DNA of 64,000 bases from Leptospira sp. WS58.C1 (GTDB lineage: Bacteria; Spirochaetota; Leptospiria; Leptospirales; Leptospiraceae), in the NCBI RefSeq assembly GCF_040833995.1, contig NZ_CP162137.1, positions 760,001-824,000 on the forward strand, in the 5' to 3' direction. Both the position numbers and the translations under genes were made by a program. The notes beneath the pieces were generated by a model that worked only from the letters and a program-made list of their open reading frames with translations, searched no databases and was not told the origin of the DNA. This document shows positions 44,551 through 55,349 of this stretch, one piece after another. Each line of letters begins with the position of its first letter. Within the stretch, counting starts at the first letter, position 1.

Positions 44551-45639
44551 GTGAACACGAAAAAAATCCTCCTGCTCTCCGCAGCGTTCATTATCATCTT
44601 TATAATAGGTTTTGCACTCAAACCTTCTCCAATCCAACCCATCGCCTACCAACCGCCTATCGATACCGGTTTGATCGGAGCCTTCCAGGAAAACAATACA
44701 TTAGAATCCGCAGAATTGATCGCACTCGGAAAGATACATGGTCCGGAAGATATCGAACCGGATGAAGACGGCAATACCTACTCTGCAAGTGAAGACGGGA
44801 AAGTGTATCTCATTTCCAAAGACGGAGAAATGAAGGCGCACGCATTCACCGGTGGGCGACCTCTTGGAATGAAATTATTAGGAGACGGTTCCATCATAGT
44901 TGCGGATGCGATTAAAGGTCTTTTGAAGATCGGTAAGGATGGAAAAGTAGAAGTACTCAGCACGGAATCGGAAGGTGTACCTTTCAAATTCACGGACGAT
45001 TTGGACGTTGCTAAGGACGGCACGATCTATTTTTCGGATGCGAGCGATAAATACGGCTCCGCAGAATATTTATATGATCTAATGGAGTCTGTTCCTCACG
45101 GTCGTTTGTTAAAATACGATCCTCGTACAAAAAAGACCACAACTCTCATGAAAGATCTTTTTTTCCCAAACGGAGTGGCTCTTTCCAAAAACGAGGATTT
45201 CCTAGTATTAAACGAAACATATAAGTATAGAATTCATAGATATTGGATCAAAGGGCCGAAAGCCGGAACAAGCGAGATCTGGGCGGAGAATCTTCCCGGT
45301 TTTCCGGATAATATTTCTTCGGATAGAAAGGGTCACTTCTACTTAGCGTTATTCACCGTTCGCAACAGTATGGTGGATAAGATCCTGCATCCACGCCCCT
45401 GGGCAAAATCGATCGTGGCTAAACTCCCTAAATTCCTATGGCCCAAACCGCAACCGTACGGTTTTGCAGTGATTCTGGACGAAAACGGTGTCGTAGAGGC
45501 CAGTTTCCAGGAGCCAAAGGGAAAACATCTGAAAGAGATTACTTCGGTAAAAAGAAAAGGGGAGTATATCTATTTAGGAAGTCTTCATAACGACAGGATA
45601 GGCAAATTTAAGCTGCCTCCTGAATTAATAAAAGAATAA
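44551..45639 (+). CDS. SMP-30/strictosidine synthase-like beta-propeller protein
   Basis: 362 residues from the GTG at 44551, chosen because AAGGAGG lies directly in front; the frame is open to 44419 but without support. It begins with a signal anchor (KKILLLSAAFIIIFIIGFAL), then a six-bladed propeller with the family run GPEDIEPDEDGNTY, GRPLGMKLLGDGSIIVADA, FTDDLDVAKDGTIYFSDAS, FFPNGVALSKNEDFLVLNET and LPGFPDNISSD. Relatives are lactonases or esterases of the periplasm. It starts an operon with acyl-CoA dehydrogenase, an APH-type kinase, a DUF6285 protein and a phosphatase. The substrate is unknown. Confidence 0.87.
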   Translation: MNTKKILLLSAAFIIIFIIGFALKPSPIQPIAYQPPIDTGLIGAFQENNTLESAELIALGKIHGPEDIEPDEDGNTYSASEDGKVYLISKDGEMKAHAFTGGRPLGMKLLGDGSIIVADAIKGLLKIGKDGKVEVLSTESEGVPFKFTDDLDVAKDGTIYFSDASDKYGSAEYLYDLMESVPHGRLLKYDPRTKKTTTLMKDLFFPNGVALSKNEDFLVLNETYKYRIHRYWIKGPKAGTSEIWAENLPGFPDNISSDRKGHFYLALFTVRNSMVDKILHPRPWAKSIVAKLPKFLWPKPQPYGFAVILDENGVVEASFQEPKGKHLKEITSVKRKGEYIYLGSLHNDRIGKFKLPPELIKE

Positions 45640-45660
45640 ATAAGGAAAATTGAATATATC

Positions 45661-46836
<1,176 letters not shown>

Positions 46837-46838
46837 TC

Positions 46839-47882
46839 GTGAAAGATTCCGAATTGAAGGAAAGGCTGGAATCATATTTAGGAAAAAGGCTTCAAGGAAC
46901 AGTAGAGATCGCTAATATGGTTTCCCTTTCTGGAGGAGCCTGCCAGGAAAATTTTTCCGCAGACATTAAGGTAAATGGCGGCCCTGAGTCCGGCCAATAC
47001 CAAACGGTTTACCGAACCGACAAGGGGGCTTCTTTACTTGCTTCCTTGTCCAGAATAAACGAATTCAAGGTTTGTAGAATGGCATTTGAGGCAGGAGTCA
47101 AAACTCCTGAACCGTTTTGGTTGGAATCAGATCAGTCCGTCACCGGCAATCCATTCTACTTTATGAAAAGGATCCAAGGGAAGGCCACCGGAAGATTCGT
47201 AGTAAAAGATCCAAGTTTAAATAAGGTCCGTAAACGGATCACTCAGGAACTTGCTGAAAATCTTGCGCGTATCCATTCGGTTACTCCCGAAAAATGTAAG
47301 GACGAAAAACTCAAAGAAGTTTTGAATCTAGGACAACATGTAGGCGGTAAAACAATCGCCCAAGGTTCCGTCCAAGCTTTACGTTCCCAATTGGAATCCA
47401 TGGACGGAGCTTATCCTGCCATGGAAATCATCTTGAATTGGTTAGAGAAGAATGCTCCGGAAAGTGATGCTGTGGTTCTGATCCACGGAGATTTTAGAAC
47501 CGGAAACTTCATGGTGAATTCGGAGGGTCTGCAAGGAATTGTGGATTGGGAATTTGCGCATTGGGGAGATCGTCACGAGGATCTGACTTGGTTATGTATG
47601 AGGGATTGGAGATTCGGAAAACTGAATAAGGAAGCGGGCGGTTTTGCGGATCGTTCCGAGTTTTACGAGATCTATGAGAAGGCTTCCGGAGTAAAACTGG
47701 ATCCGATTAAGATCAGATATTGGGAAGTAATGGGAAATCTTCGTTGGGCTATCGGTTGTATCGGTCAGGCGGAACGTCACCTTTCCGGAAAGGATAAAGG
47801 AATAGAGCTTGCGTCCATAGGAAGAAGGGCCTGTGAAATGGAATACGAGGCCATGAGACTCGTAGAAGAGTCCATAAAATAA
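46839..47882 (+). CDS. APH-type phosphotransferase (ACAD10/11 kinase-like)
   Basis: 347 residues from a GTG with AAGGAG at 46821-46826. The aminoglycoside/choline kinase fold shows PFYFMKRIQGKATGRFV (hinge), the catalytic HGDFRTGNFMVN and the metal-binding IVDWEFAHWGDRHEDLTWLC. It follows the acyl-CoA dehydrogenase by two bases. In animal ACAD10/11 such kinases phosphorylate 4-hydroxyacyl-CoA before dehydrogenase-type elimination, which suggests that these two genes together degrade hydroxy fatty acids; antibiotic resistance is a weaker reading. Confidence 0.88.
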   Translation: MKDSELKERLESYLGKRLQGTVEIANMVSLSGGACQENFSADIKVNGGPESGQYQTVYRTDKGASLLASLSRINEFKVCRMAFEAGVKTPEPFWLESDQSVTGNPFYFMKRIQGKATGRFVVKDPSLNKVRKRITQELAENLARIHSVTPEKCKDEKLKEVLNLGQHVGGKTIAQGSVQALRSQLESMDGAYPAMEIILNWLEKNAPESDAVVLIHGDFRTGNFMVNSEGLQGIVDWEFAHWGDRHEDLTWLCMRDWRFGKLNKEAGGFADRSEFYEIYEKASGVKLDPIKIRYWEVMGNLRWAIGCIGQAERHLSGKDKGIELASIGRRACEMEYEAMRLVEESIK

Positions 47883-47892
47883 GGAAATCATT

Positions 47893-48288
47893 ATGCAGGA
47901 TAAACCAAGCGCCACGGAATTATTGGAAGCAATCCAGGATTTTCTAATGAAGGAAGTTTTACCGGAGTTTAGGGATAAGGACCTTCTCGCATATAAAACA
48001 TTAGTAAGTTGGAATATGCTTGGAGTGATCTCGCGGGAAATACGTTCGGGAGAAGAGTCCTTGGACAAAGAACTCTCTAGGCTCGCTTCCTTGCTGGGTA
48101 AAAAATCGGAGTTTCCTAAAACGTGGAATGAGAAAAAAAATCTGACTTCTTCTTGGAACGAAGAGCTGCGGGATATTATTCGAAAGGAAAAAAAATCATT
48201 GGAAGATACGGAATACTGGAAACATATAAAAGAGTCCGTGATCGAAAAAGTAGAGATCGTAAATCCAAGATTCACCACGGAATCCTAA
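47893..48288 (+). CDS. DUF6285 family protein
   Basis: 131 residues, helical, with PSATELLEAIQDFLMKEVLP at the start and KTLVSWNMLGVISREI in the middle. This pattern fits DUF6285, small proteins that commonly accompany acyl-CoA dehydrogenase and APH-type kinase genes; no reaction is known. It may be a regulatory or structural partner of the kinase. It sits ten bases after the kinase and two before the phosphatase. Confidence 0.8.
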   Translation: MQDKPSATELLEAIQDFLMKEVLPEFRDKDLLAYKTLVSWNMLGVISREIRSGEESLDKELSRLASLLGKKSEFPKTWNEKKNLTSSWNEELRDIIRKEKKSLEDTEYWKHIKESVIEKVEIVNPRFTTES

Positions 48289-48290
48289 AT

Positions 48291-49019
48291 ATGTCCGTAA
48301 TATATCTGATTCGCCATGGACAGGCGAATTCCACAGGAGAAGATTACGATCTGTTGACCGATAAGGGAAAGGAACAAGCCTTTGCCCTAGGAAAGTATAT
48401 GGCTTCCAATGGAGATTTTCCCGATAAGATCGTTTCCGGAACAATGAGAAGGCATAAAGAAACAGCGGAGTTCTTTATGAAGGGAGTTTCTTCTTTACAC
48501 TCCGATCTAAAATCGGGATCCGATTTTCATTCTTTCGATCCGAATTGGAATGAATTCCCTCCCGAGTTGTGGAAAAAATATGCGGAACATCTATCCGGGA
48601 TCAGGCCTGAATTCCAAAGATCCTTATTACAGTTTTCTAAAGTTCGATTGAAGGGCGGAATTCGATCGGCCGCATTATTTTTCAAACTAACCGAGGAGAT
48701 ATTATCCGTTTGGCGAACGGGAGAATTCACTCCTCCCGGCATTGAAACGTTTGCAAACTTTCAATCCAGAGTGGATCTGGCCTGCGATACATATTTTCAA
48801 CCTTCCGATGCGGAGAGGCTTTTTATTTTTACTTCAGGTACACCTATCTCTTTAACCTTAAAGAGGATACTCAAACAAGATGAGGACGTTTTTACCTGGA
48901 TGCCTTGGATCTGGAATAGCTCCGTCAGTATGTTTCGTTGGGTAAGAGGAAGATATATTCCGGTAAGCTTAAATTTCCTTCCTCATATTCCGGATAAAAG
49001 TTCAAGGACGCTATACTAA
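48291..49019 (+). CDS. Histidine phosphatase (phosphoglycerate mutase-like)
   Basis: 242 residues from the ATG at 48291; longer upstream frames overlap the DUF6285 gene and are unlikely. The opening SVIYLIRHGQANS carries the catalytic RHG motif, followed by DKGKEQAFALGKYM and a IVSGTMRRHKETAEFF segment with the second phosphate arginine, and FTSGTPISLTLKR near the end. These enzymes remove phosphate from small molecules or proteins. In this operon it may act on the product of the APH-type kinase. It is the last gene of the operon. Confidence 0.88.
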   Translation: MSVIYLIRHGQANSTGEDYDLLTDKGKEQAFALGKYMASNGDFPDKIVSGTMRRHKETAEFFMKGVSSLHSDLKSGSDFHSFDPNWNEFPPELWKKYAEHLSGIRPEFQRSLLQFSKVRLKGGIRSAALFFKLTEEILSVWRTGEFTPPGIETFANFQSRVDLACDTYFQPSDAERLFIFTSGTPISLTLKRILKQDEDVFTWMPWIWNSSVSMFRWVRGRYIPVSLNFLPHIPDKSSRTLY

Positions 49020-49169
49020 ATCTAAACTTGTTCTAAAGCCGAGGGCCTTATCTTAATGCGCTTCTAGGATCTTCAACAACGGAGATATCATAAGATCGGA
49101 AGACTTTTGGAAATAAAAAAGTGTGGACTTCGATATTCGAAGGTGTAGGATTTTGCCCCGCTAGTCCGC

Positions 49170-51281
49170 ATGAATTCTTTGGTATCCACACTAGAAATTC
49201 GTTCCTCAAAGGATAGAAATTTAGGGTTTCTCTCCATATACCTAGGATCTGCATTCGTTTTAATCCTGTTTGTTCTTATATATTTCACGGATGAAACGGA
49301 ATTATTACGGATTTACGATAATATACATTGGACATCGTCTATCGCGATCGCTACGATCACTGCTTGGTTCGGTTACAAGTCTGCGGAAGGAAAAACCAAA
49401 AGATTCAGATTCTGGTTTTTCTTGGGGCTGCTTTCTTATTTTTTCGGGCAGGTGGTTTGGGATATCCAAGCGATCTCTAAGTTTTACAGTTTTCCTGCGC
49501 CTAGCGACCTGTTTTATCCTTGGATAGGACCGTTCTTTGCCATAGGTTTTGCTCAATTTCTAAAAGATAGAGTTCCACCTAATAGAATGAAGGTGGCCGT
49601 AATGGATGCCTTGGGACTTGCGATCGCGGTCCTTGCGGTTACCTTAGTATTATATCTTTCTAAAAAAGAAGATAGGCCTTGGTTCCAGTTATTGACCTTG
49701 TCGGTTTATCCTGTGTTCACACTTTCCGCGGCTTGTATCGGTGTGCTGATGAAACCTTCCTTACGTTTAAAGGCTGACTTTTCCTTTTTATGTTTGGTGT
49801 TTGGGCTCGCTGGAATGGGAATTAGCTGGTTACAATGGAATTCCATTTTTCTGATCGAAGTTCCGGAAGACGGTACTTTAACGAACGCGGGATTTTCCGC
49901 CAGTCTCTTATTATTAGGATACGGATCCTTGACTTGGGTCCCTAGTTCTTCCGGGGAAGGTGAAAAAGAAGCCGGAACAGAAAGTGGACTTTTACGGATC
50001 CTTCCGTTATTGGAGGTAGTAGTTTGTTCAGCCGCAATCGTCCTTTCCTTAACACTGCCTGGTCTGCCTGAGATTATCCGATTGGTCATTTGGTTTTGTG
50101 CCGGCGTCATGGTAGTGATTGCGAGTCTTAGGCAAAGTTTACTAGTGACGGATCTGGCGAATGCCGAGTTTGTGATCCGGAACGCAAACAAAGAATTGGA
50201 GAACACTGTTGCGGAAAGAACGGAAGAATTAAGATCTACTAATACATATTTGGTTGCTGCGAACGATAAACTCAGGACCGCCATGGACGAACTCAAAAAA
50301 ACCCAAGAGAATCTGGTCCGATCGGAAAAGATGGCCGTTTTGGGAAGATTGATGGCAGGTATTGCTCACGAATTGAATACTCCGTTAGGCGCAATTCGCT
50401 CTTCCACGGAAGGGATCCGTTCTATCCTGAGCGAACCTTGGGAAAAACTTTTAAAGGATTATTCCAGCTTTAATAAGGAAGAAAGGGAATTTTGGGGGAT
50501 CTTATTCAAGAAGGGAGGAACTGTTAATTCGGATTTCGACTCCAAGGAAGAAAGAACCAAAAGGAAAAGATCGGAAGTTATACTAAGAGAATTCGGAATA
50601 GAAAACTCCTTAGTAATGGCGGATGCCTTAACCGATTTGGGGATTTCTCCAGAGCAGGTATCGGAATTGGCGGAGAAGATCCCAAAAGGAGAAAGAGGAT
50701 GGATGATCGTCAATAATGCCTCGGCTCTTTCCAGTATTTCCAGATCCAGTCAACTGATCCTCGATGCCTCTATCAAAGCGTCCAGGGTGATCCAGGCTTT
50801 AAAAAGTTATGCATCCGGAGAAGGTGATTGGAAACCTCACTCGGAGTCCGTTTCTCCAAAAGAGCAGATAGAGAACATTATTACATTATATTATTCTAAA
50901 ATGAAAAACAAAGTGATTGTGGATATTAATATACCGGAAACCGCAAGAGTACTCGGAGATCCGGAAAGATTATACTTGATCTGGACTAATTTGATCACAA
51001 ATGCTTTACACGCCATGAATTATTCCGGAAGGATATTTTTGGATGCGGAACAAAAAGGAGGGTTCTGGGAAATTTCTGTCCAAGACACCGGCAGCGGAGT
51101 TCCCATAGAGATCAGAGACCGGATCTTCGATCCGTTCTTCACTACCAAGTCTCCCGGAGAAGGTACGGGGCTCGGACTAGATATATGCAAAAATGTAGCG
51201 GAAGAACATGGTGGGTCTATTCGATTCGTCAGTTCTGAAGAAGGTACAACATTCTACGTTACCCTCCCTGTTGCGCCGTAA
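49170..51281 (+). CDS. Membrane sensor histidine kinase with an insert between H and ATPase domains
   Basis: 703 residues. The first 320 hold about nine membrane helices of the MASE-like kind with no known name, then a coiled segment (ERTEELRSTNTYL). The HisKA-like region is SEKMAVLGRLMAGIAHELNT, then an insert of about 120 residues rich in Lys/Glu, then VIQALKSY and the ATPase domain: NLITNALHAMNYSG, VQDTGSGVPIEI, FDPFFTTKSPGEGTGLGLDI. The H-to-N distance is much longer than usual. The next gene is a soluble paralogue with the same insert, so the pair probably arose by duplication. Confidence 0.9.
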   Translation: MNSLVSTLEIRSSKDRNLGFLSIYLGSAFVLILFVLIYFTDETELLRIYDNIHWTSSIAIATITAWFGYKSAEGKTKRFRFWFFLGLLSYFFGQVVWDIQAISKFYSFPAPSDLFYPWIGPFFAIGFAQFLKDRVPPNRMKVAVMDALGLAIAVLAVTLVLYLSKKEDRPWFQLLTLSVYPVFTLSAACIGVLMKPSLRLKADFSFLCLVFGLAGMGISWLQWNSIFLIEVPEDGTLTNAGFSASLLLLGYGSLTWVPSSSGEGEKEAGTESGLLRILPLLEVVVCSAAIVLSLTLPGLPEIIRLVIWFCAGVMVVIASLRQSLLVTDLANAEFVIRNANKELENTVAERTEELRSTNTYLVAANDKLRTAMDELKKTQENLVRSEKMAVLGRLMAGIAHELNTPLGAIRSSTEGIRSILSEPWEKLLKDYSSFNKEEREFWGILFKKGGTVNSDFDSKEERTKRKRSEVILREFGIENSLVMADALTDLGISPEQVSELAEKIPKGERGWMIVNNASALSSISRSSQLILDASIKASRVIQALKSYASGEGDWKPHSESVSPKEQIENIITLYYSKMKNKVIVDINIPETARVLGDPERLYLIWTNLITNALHAMNYSGRIFLDAEQKGGFWEISVQDTGSGVPIEIRDRIFDPFFTTKSPGEGTGLGLDICKNVAEEHGGSIRFVSSEEGTTFYVTLPVAP

Positions 51282-51346
51282 TTATTAGGTTGATTTGAAA
51301 ATTCGACCTTACAGAGTTGTGCGAGCTTCCATTTTTCAATATCCTT

Positions 51347-53248
51347 ATGAACGGACCGAAGAGTGAAAACGTATATCGTGATATATTCGAACAATCTCCT
51401 ATCGGACTCATGATCTTCGACAGGCAGGGGAGAATAATAGAAGCAAACAATTCTTCTTTGAATTTTTTAAGGGCCGAAAGAAATAAGATCATCGGACTTT
51501 CTTATTCCAATCTTAAAGACAAAACAGTTTCCACATTGATCGGCAAGGGGCTACAAGGAGAAGCTTCCGACTACGAAGGGCCTTATAACACTACGATCAG
51601 CGGAATGTTGCTACAAGTACGTATCAGAGTAAATCCACTTTTTGACGATTCGGGTATTTTTGGTGCCTCTTTGATCTTCGAGGATCTGACGGAAAGAAAA
51701 AAGACGGAGGAAAAATTAGCCGTAACACTCTCGGATATTCGTATCGCCCAAAAAGCATTGGAAGAGCAGGAGTTCAAATTTAAGGCATTATTCGAATGCG
51801 CAGGAGAGGCAATCTTTCTCATGGACGATCGGGTTTTTTTGGAATGTAATCCTAAAACGGAAGAGATGTTCGGATGTAAAAGAGAAGATATAATAGGTGC
51901 TTCACCTGTGGATTTTTCTCCGGAGTTCCAGCCGGATGGAGCAACTTCCTCTCAAAAGGCGTTTCAAAAGATACAAGCGGCTCTTGCCGGAAAACCCCAG
52001 ACTTTCGATTGGTTACATTGTAAAAAAGATAGAACTAATTTTGATGCGGAGGTAACGCTCACTTCCGTTACTCTGAACGGAAAGGCTTTATTACAAGCGA
52101 TCGTAAGGGATATTTCGGAGAGAAAAAGAGCCGAAGAAGAGATCCGAAAGTTGAACGAAGATCTGGAACAAAAAGTTGTTCTCAGAACTGAAGAGCTAAA
52201 GGCAATCAATACTTATTTAGAAAATACGAATAGAGACCTGCTATTAGCATTGGAAGAATTAAAATCCACTCAGGCGCAACTGATCCAATCCGAAAAGATG
52301 GCTGTGCTCGGACAATTAATCGCAGGGATCGCTCATGAAGTAAATACACCTTTAGGTGCGATCATTTCTTCCAACGAAGGGATCCAAAGTGTGTTTCGCC
52401 AGGATTGGGAAAAATTGCTCTGCGAATTTGCGGAATTGGATCCGCAAGAAAGAGAAACTTGGAAGAAAATTTTTACGAAAGGAAGTATTTTTCCGGACTT
52501 TTATGATTCCTCGGAAGAAAGAAAAAATAGAAAGATCATCCGGGAAACGTTACAAAATCTTGGATTTCCTTCTTCCGAGTTCTTGTCGGAAAATCTGGCT
52601 GAATTGAGTATAAATGTGGAAGATATCCCCGATATGGTCAAAGGGATCCAAAAAGAAAAACTTCCGACTTTAGTTTCGAATGCTTACAATCTTTCCGGTA
52701 TTTTGAGATACAGCAATGTAGTTAGAGAGGCCGCGTCCAAGGCAGCCCGAGTGATCCGTGCGTTAAAGACATACGTATACCAGGATCATGCTGGATTTAG
52801 TCTGATCGACATTCGGGAACAGATAGATCTGGTCTTAACATTATATTATAATAAAGTAAAACAAGGAGTGGAAATCCGAAGGAATTTTGCGGAGAATTCC
52901 CTTGTGAAAGGGCAAGCTGATCAATTGACCCAGGTTTGGGCTAATTTGATTAATAACGCTTTCCAGGCTATTTCTTTCGAAGGTAGCTTGGATCTTGAAT
53001 CTTATATCGAAGATGATTTTTTAATCGTTTCCGTCACGGACGATGGTCCCGGTGTTCCGAAAGAGATCCAAGATAAAATTTTCGAACCATTCTTCACCAC
53101 AAAAGAAAAAGGGGAGGGAAGCGGTTTGGGCCTGGATATTTGCAGAAAGATCGTAGAGAAACATCAAGGAAAAATAGATTTTGATTCCGTGCCGGGAAGG
53201 ACTACATTCAGGGTCTATCTACCATTAGCGGAAAAAGTCCCGATTTAG
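51347..53248 (+). CDS. PAS-PAS histidine kinase, paralogue of the preceding gene
   Basis: 633 residues from the ATG at 51347; a TTG at 51317 is an alternative. No membrane helices. Two PAS domains (about 8-125, opening IFEQSPIGLMIFDRQGRIIE, and about 145-270, with DDRVFLECNPKTEEMFG), a coiled coil (EEEIRKLNEDLEQKV), then the same catalytic block as the upstream kinase: SEKMAVLGQLIAGIAHEVNT, the long insert, and WANLINNAFQAI, VTDDGPGVPKE, GEGSGLGLDICRKIVEKH. It lies 65 bases downstream of its paralogue and is probably in the same operon; the input may be internal redox or ligand. Confidence 0.9.
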   Translation: MNGPKSENVYRDIFEQSPIGLMIFDRQGRIIEANNSSLNFLRAERNKIIGLSYSNLKDKTVSTLIGKGLQGEASDYEGPYNTTISGMLLQVRIRVNPLFDDSGIFGASLIFEDLTERKKTEEKLAVTLSDIRIAQKALEEQEFKFKALFECAGEAIFLMDDRVFLECNPKTEEMFGCKREDIIGASPVDFSPEFQPDGATSSQKAFQKIQAALAGKPQTFDWLHCKKDRTNFDAEVTLTSVTLNGKALLQAIVRDISERKRAEEEIRKLNEDLEQKVVLRTEELKAINTYLENTNRDLLLALEELKSTQAQLIQSEKMAVLGQLIAGIAHEVNTPLGAIISSNEGIQSVFRQDWEKLLCEFAELDPQERETWKKIFTKGSIFPDFYDSSEERKNRKIIRETLQNLGFPSSEFLSENLAELSINVEDIPDMVKGIQKEKLPTLVSNAYNLSGILRYSNVVREAASKAARVIRALKTYVYQDHAGFSLIDIREQIDLVLTLYYNKVKQGVEIRRNFAENSLVKGQADQLTQVWANLINNAFQAISFEGSLDLESYIEDDFLIVSVTDDGPGVPKEIQDKIFEPFFTTKEKGEGSGLGLDICRKIVEKHQGKIDFDSVPGRTTFRVYLPLAEKVPI

Positions 53249-53295
53249 TCGGAATCCTCGTCCGAAATTATAGAAAAACAAGCTTGTGTAATATT

Positions 53296-53323
53296 AAAGC
53301 CACTCTTTTTAGAAAGCGGCTTT
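53296..53323 (+). terminator. Terminator between convergent kinase and GST genes
   Basis: AAAGCC (53296-53301) and GGCTTT (53318-53323) pair around a partly paired loop, followed by TATTATTT. It lies 47 bases past the kinase stop and just before the end of the glutathione transferase gene, so it may serve both. Confidence 0.55.
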
Positions 53324-53329
53324 TATTAT

Positions 53330-53947
53330 TTAGGATTTTTTAGGAATTTCGCTTCCTTTAATGAATGCGGGTCTTGCTCCTAATTTTTCTTCCCAAGCTT
53401 TGAGCTTTGGATAATCATCCAAGGAGAGATCGATATAAGATCTAGCTTTTACCCAGGGCCAAGTCGCTATATCCGCAATACTCAATTCCTTTCCTGCGAG
53501 ATATTCGGATTCTTTCAAACGTCTTTCCAAAACGGAATAAAGGCGTTTTGTTTCATCCACGTAACGATTCATTGCGTATGGAATTTTTTCCGGGGCAAAC
53601 TTCACAAAATGGTTCGCCTGACCTTGCATAGGACCGACCCCGCCCATTTGGAACATGAGCCATTGGATCGCGATGGATCGTTCTTTAGGATCTTTCGGTA
53701 GGAATTTTCCGTATTTTTCCGCTAGATAGATCAGGATCGCTCCCGATTCGAAAACAGGAAAGTCACCGTTGTCTTTGTCTACGATGGCAGGTATCCTTCC
53801 GTTCGGGTTGATCTTAAGATACCATTCTTCTTTTTGCTCTAATTTACTAAAGTCGATTGGATGTACTGTATAAGGGATCCCTAATTCTTCCAGCATGATG
53901 GAAGCTTTTTTTCCGTTAGGCGTCCCTGCGGTGTATAACTCGATCAA
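53330..53947 (-). CDS. Glutathione S-transferase, YfcG/YghU-like
   Basis: 205 residues. Thioredoxin-type N-domain: [20 protein letters not shown] with TPNG in the place of the catalytic Ser/Thr loop, [30 protein letters not shown] and [16 protein letters not shown]. The helical C-domain has the [13 protein letters not shown] motif. The pattern matches Nu-class proteins (YfcG), which have disulfide-reductase activity with glutathione or related thiols. It stands alone, followed by the terminator shared with the upstream kinase. Confidence 0.93.
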   Translation of the reverse strand: MIELYTAGTPNGKKASIMLEELGIPYTVHPIDFSKLEQKEEWYLKINPNGRIPAIVDKDNGDFPVFESGAILIYLAEKYGKFLPKDPKERSIAIQWLMFQMGGVGPMQGQANHFVKFAPEKIPYAMNRYVDETKRLYSVLERRLKESEYLAGKELSIADIATWPWVKARSYIDLSLDDYPKLKAWEEKLGARPAFIKGSEIPKKS

Positions 53948-54066
53948 ATGATTCTCCTTTGATTCGGCCGGAATGGTCCGGATATGATCTAGGCTTTGTT
54001 TTTAGACTCTCCGTGGAAATCTTTTGGAACAAATCCTTTTTATTTTTATAAAAAGAACTGTGGTGA

Positions 54067-54498
54067 TCAGGCAAAAAATACGGAATGTACAATATGTCCC
54101 GATAGGGCTAACATACTCAAGATCCCCAAATCGTAAGCGATATTCCTCCAAGGTTGTTTATGAAAAAAATAGAAAATGGCATGCAGTATCCTGGAAATTA
54201 TGAATATTCCGGAATAGATGATGGTCCCTTCATGCCAGTTATAGGTATGAATATACCCTATCAGTAAGAATAAGAAAATTGGAATATTCTCCAAGTCGTT
54301 TCGGAAGACCCCGTTTGCAGTGGCGACTATCGTATGATCGTCCGTTGCTGGGAATGAATTAGTGAAAAATTCCGCGTCTTCTTTCCAGCGGAATGTTTTG
54401 GTTTTTATCCGGACCAAACCTTGAACGATGGAAGTGGAAAGTAATTTTAGGAATAAAATTACTGAGACAATCGCAAAGACCTGCCAAGAAGATTCCAT
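54067..54498 (-). CDS. MAPEG family membrane protein
   Basis: 143 residues with four membrane helices (about 6-28, 72-92, 95-112, 118-140). The MAPEG signature is present: a long loop ending NGVFRNDLENIPIFLFLL, where the Arg/Asn/Glu positions of glutathione-binding members occur. These trimeric proteins conjugate lipid-like compounds with glutathione or reduce hydroperoxides. It is single, with the GST gene downstream on the same strand, suggesting a shared detoxification theme though about 120 bases separate them. Confidence 0.85.
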   Translation of the reverse strand: MESSWQVFAIVSVILFLKLLSTSIVQGLVRIKTKTFRWKEDAEFFTNSFPATDDHTIVATANGVFRNDLENIPIFLFLLIGYIHTYNWHEGTIIYSGIFIISRILHAIFYFFHKQPWRNIAYDLGILSMLALSGHIVHSVFFA

Positions 54499-54574
54499 TC
54501 TACACTCCTAGGTGCAAAGATTGACGGAGCACAGGATCGGACTTGAGTAGGATTAATGCGAGCAAAAAACGAGC

Positions 54575-55153
54575 TTACTCGGGCCTCAGTTTTTCTTTTT
54601 TGAGTCGTTTCCTGATTTCTTTTCCTCTTTTTTGGTTCTCTTCCAAGACTTTCAAAATAGTATCCACGGGAAATGCAGTACCTTGGAACATTCTGGAAAA
54701 AACACGATCAGGCATATCATACCAGCGAGCCTTGGAGGAAAGAAGAAGTTCTCCCGTCTTTTTCAGATGAACGGTCCCTTTAGTGTAAAGTCTTCTGCGT
54801 CTGACCATGGTGACCCAACAGCGGACTTCTAATTCTTCGCCTAATGGACAGGCCTTATAATAACGCATATATAATTGATCGGTCATCACAAAATGACCTA
54901 AGTGAAAACATAATACCCCTTGTGCCTCGTCCAATAAAGTAGCGAGCGCTCCACCATGAGCGAAACCGGGCGCTCCCTCAAAATCTTTCTCTATGGTCCA
55001 AGCAAAACGGACTTCTCCGCTTGGTTCGTGAAAAGGAAAGCTGGCGTGTAAGCCTCTTTTATTTTCCGGCCCGCAACCGAAACAATTCTTATGATGCCAA
55101 TCTTGTCCGTTTTGGCTGGCCTTGATATGTTTATAAATGTCTTCCGCAGTCAT
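54575..55153 (-). CDS. Hotdog-fold thioesterase, PaaI-like
   Basis: 192 residues. After a Cys-containing N-terminus (NCFGCGPENKRGLH) comes the hotdog core with the family motif FEGAPGFAHGGALATLLDEAQG (about 58-79), where the His-Gly-Gly and Asp/Glu positions fit PaaI-type enzymes. The C-terminal 30 residues form a Lys/Arg-rich helix. It likely releases acyl groups from CoA. It is divergent from the alcohol dehydrogenase gene. Confidence 0.88.
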   Translation of the reverse strand: MTAEDIYKHIKASQNGQDWHHKNCFGCGPENKRGLHASFPFHEPSGEVRFAWTIEKDFEGAPGFAHGGALATLLDEAQGVLCFHLGHFVMTDQLYMRYYKACPLGEELEVRCWVTMVRRRRLYTKGTVHLKKTGELLLSSKARWYDMPDRVFSRMFQGTAFPVDTILKVLEENQKRGKEIRKRLKKEKLRPE

Positions 55154-55300
55154 CTGTATCTAGTTTCTTTCTATCTACCATGGAAAAATCCGAAAGCGCG
55201 CGAACAAGAACGAAATTCGAGATCGGACTATAACGAACAGCGTATTTGTTTTGCTCCCGAACTGACATGAGGAGAAGGCTAAAACTCCTATTCAAATCCC

Positions 55301-55326
55301 TTGACCGATTCTTGGCAGTTTATAAT
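55301..55326 (+). promoter_or_regulatory. Putative promoter for the alcohol dehydrogenase gene
   Basis: A perfect TATAAT at 55321-55326 lies 23 bases before the ATG, with GAGGAG as ribosome site. The nearest -35-like element, TTGACC (55301-55306), is only 14 bases away, which is short, so the -35 is uncertain. Confidence 0.4.
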
Positions 55327-55349
55327 CTCACTACGTCGAGGAGAATACG

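Noticed and set aside
47592..48278. 228-residue minus-strand frame over the kinase and DUF6285 genes
   Set aside because: Crosses two convincing genes and has no recognisable domain.
49706..50296. 196-residue minus-strand frame inside the first tandem kinase
   Set aside because: Antisense to a clear kinase; Ser/Asn-rich sequence typical of shadow frames.
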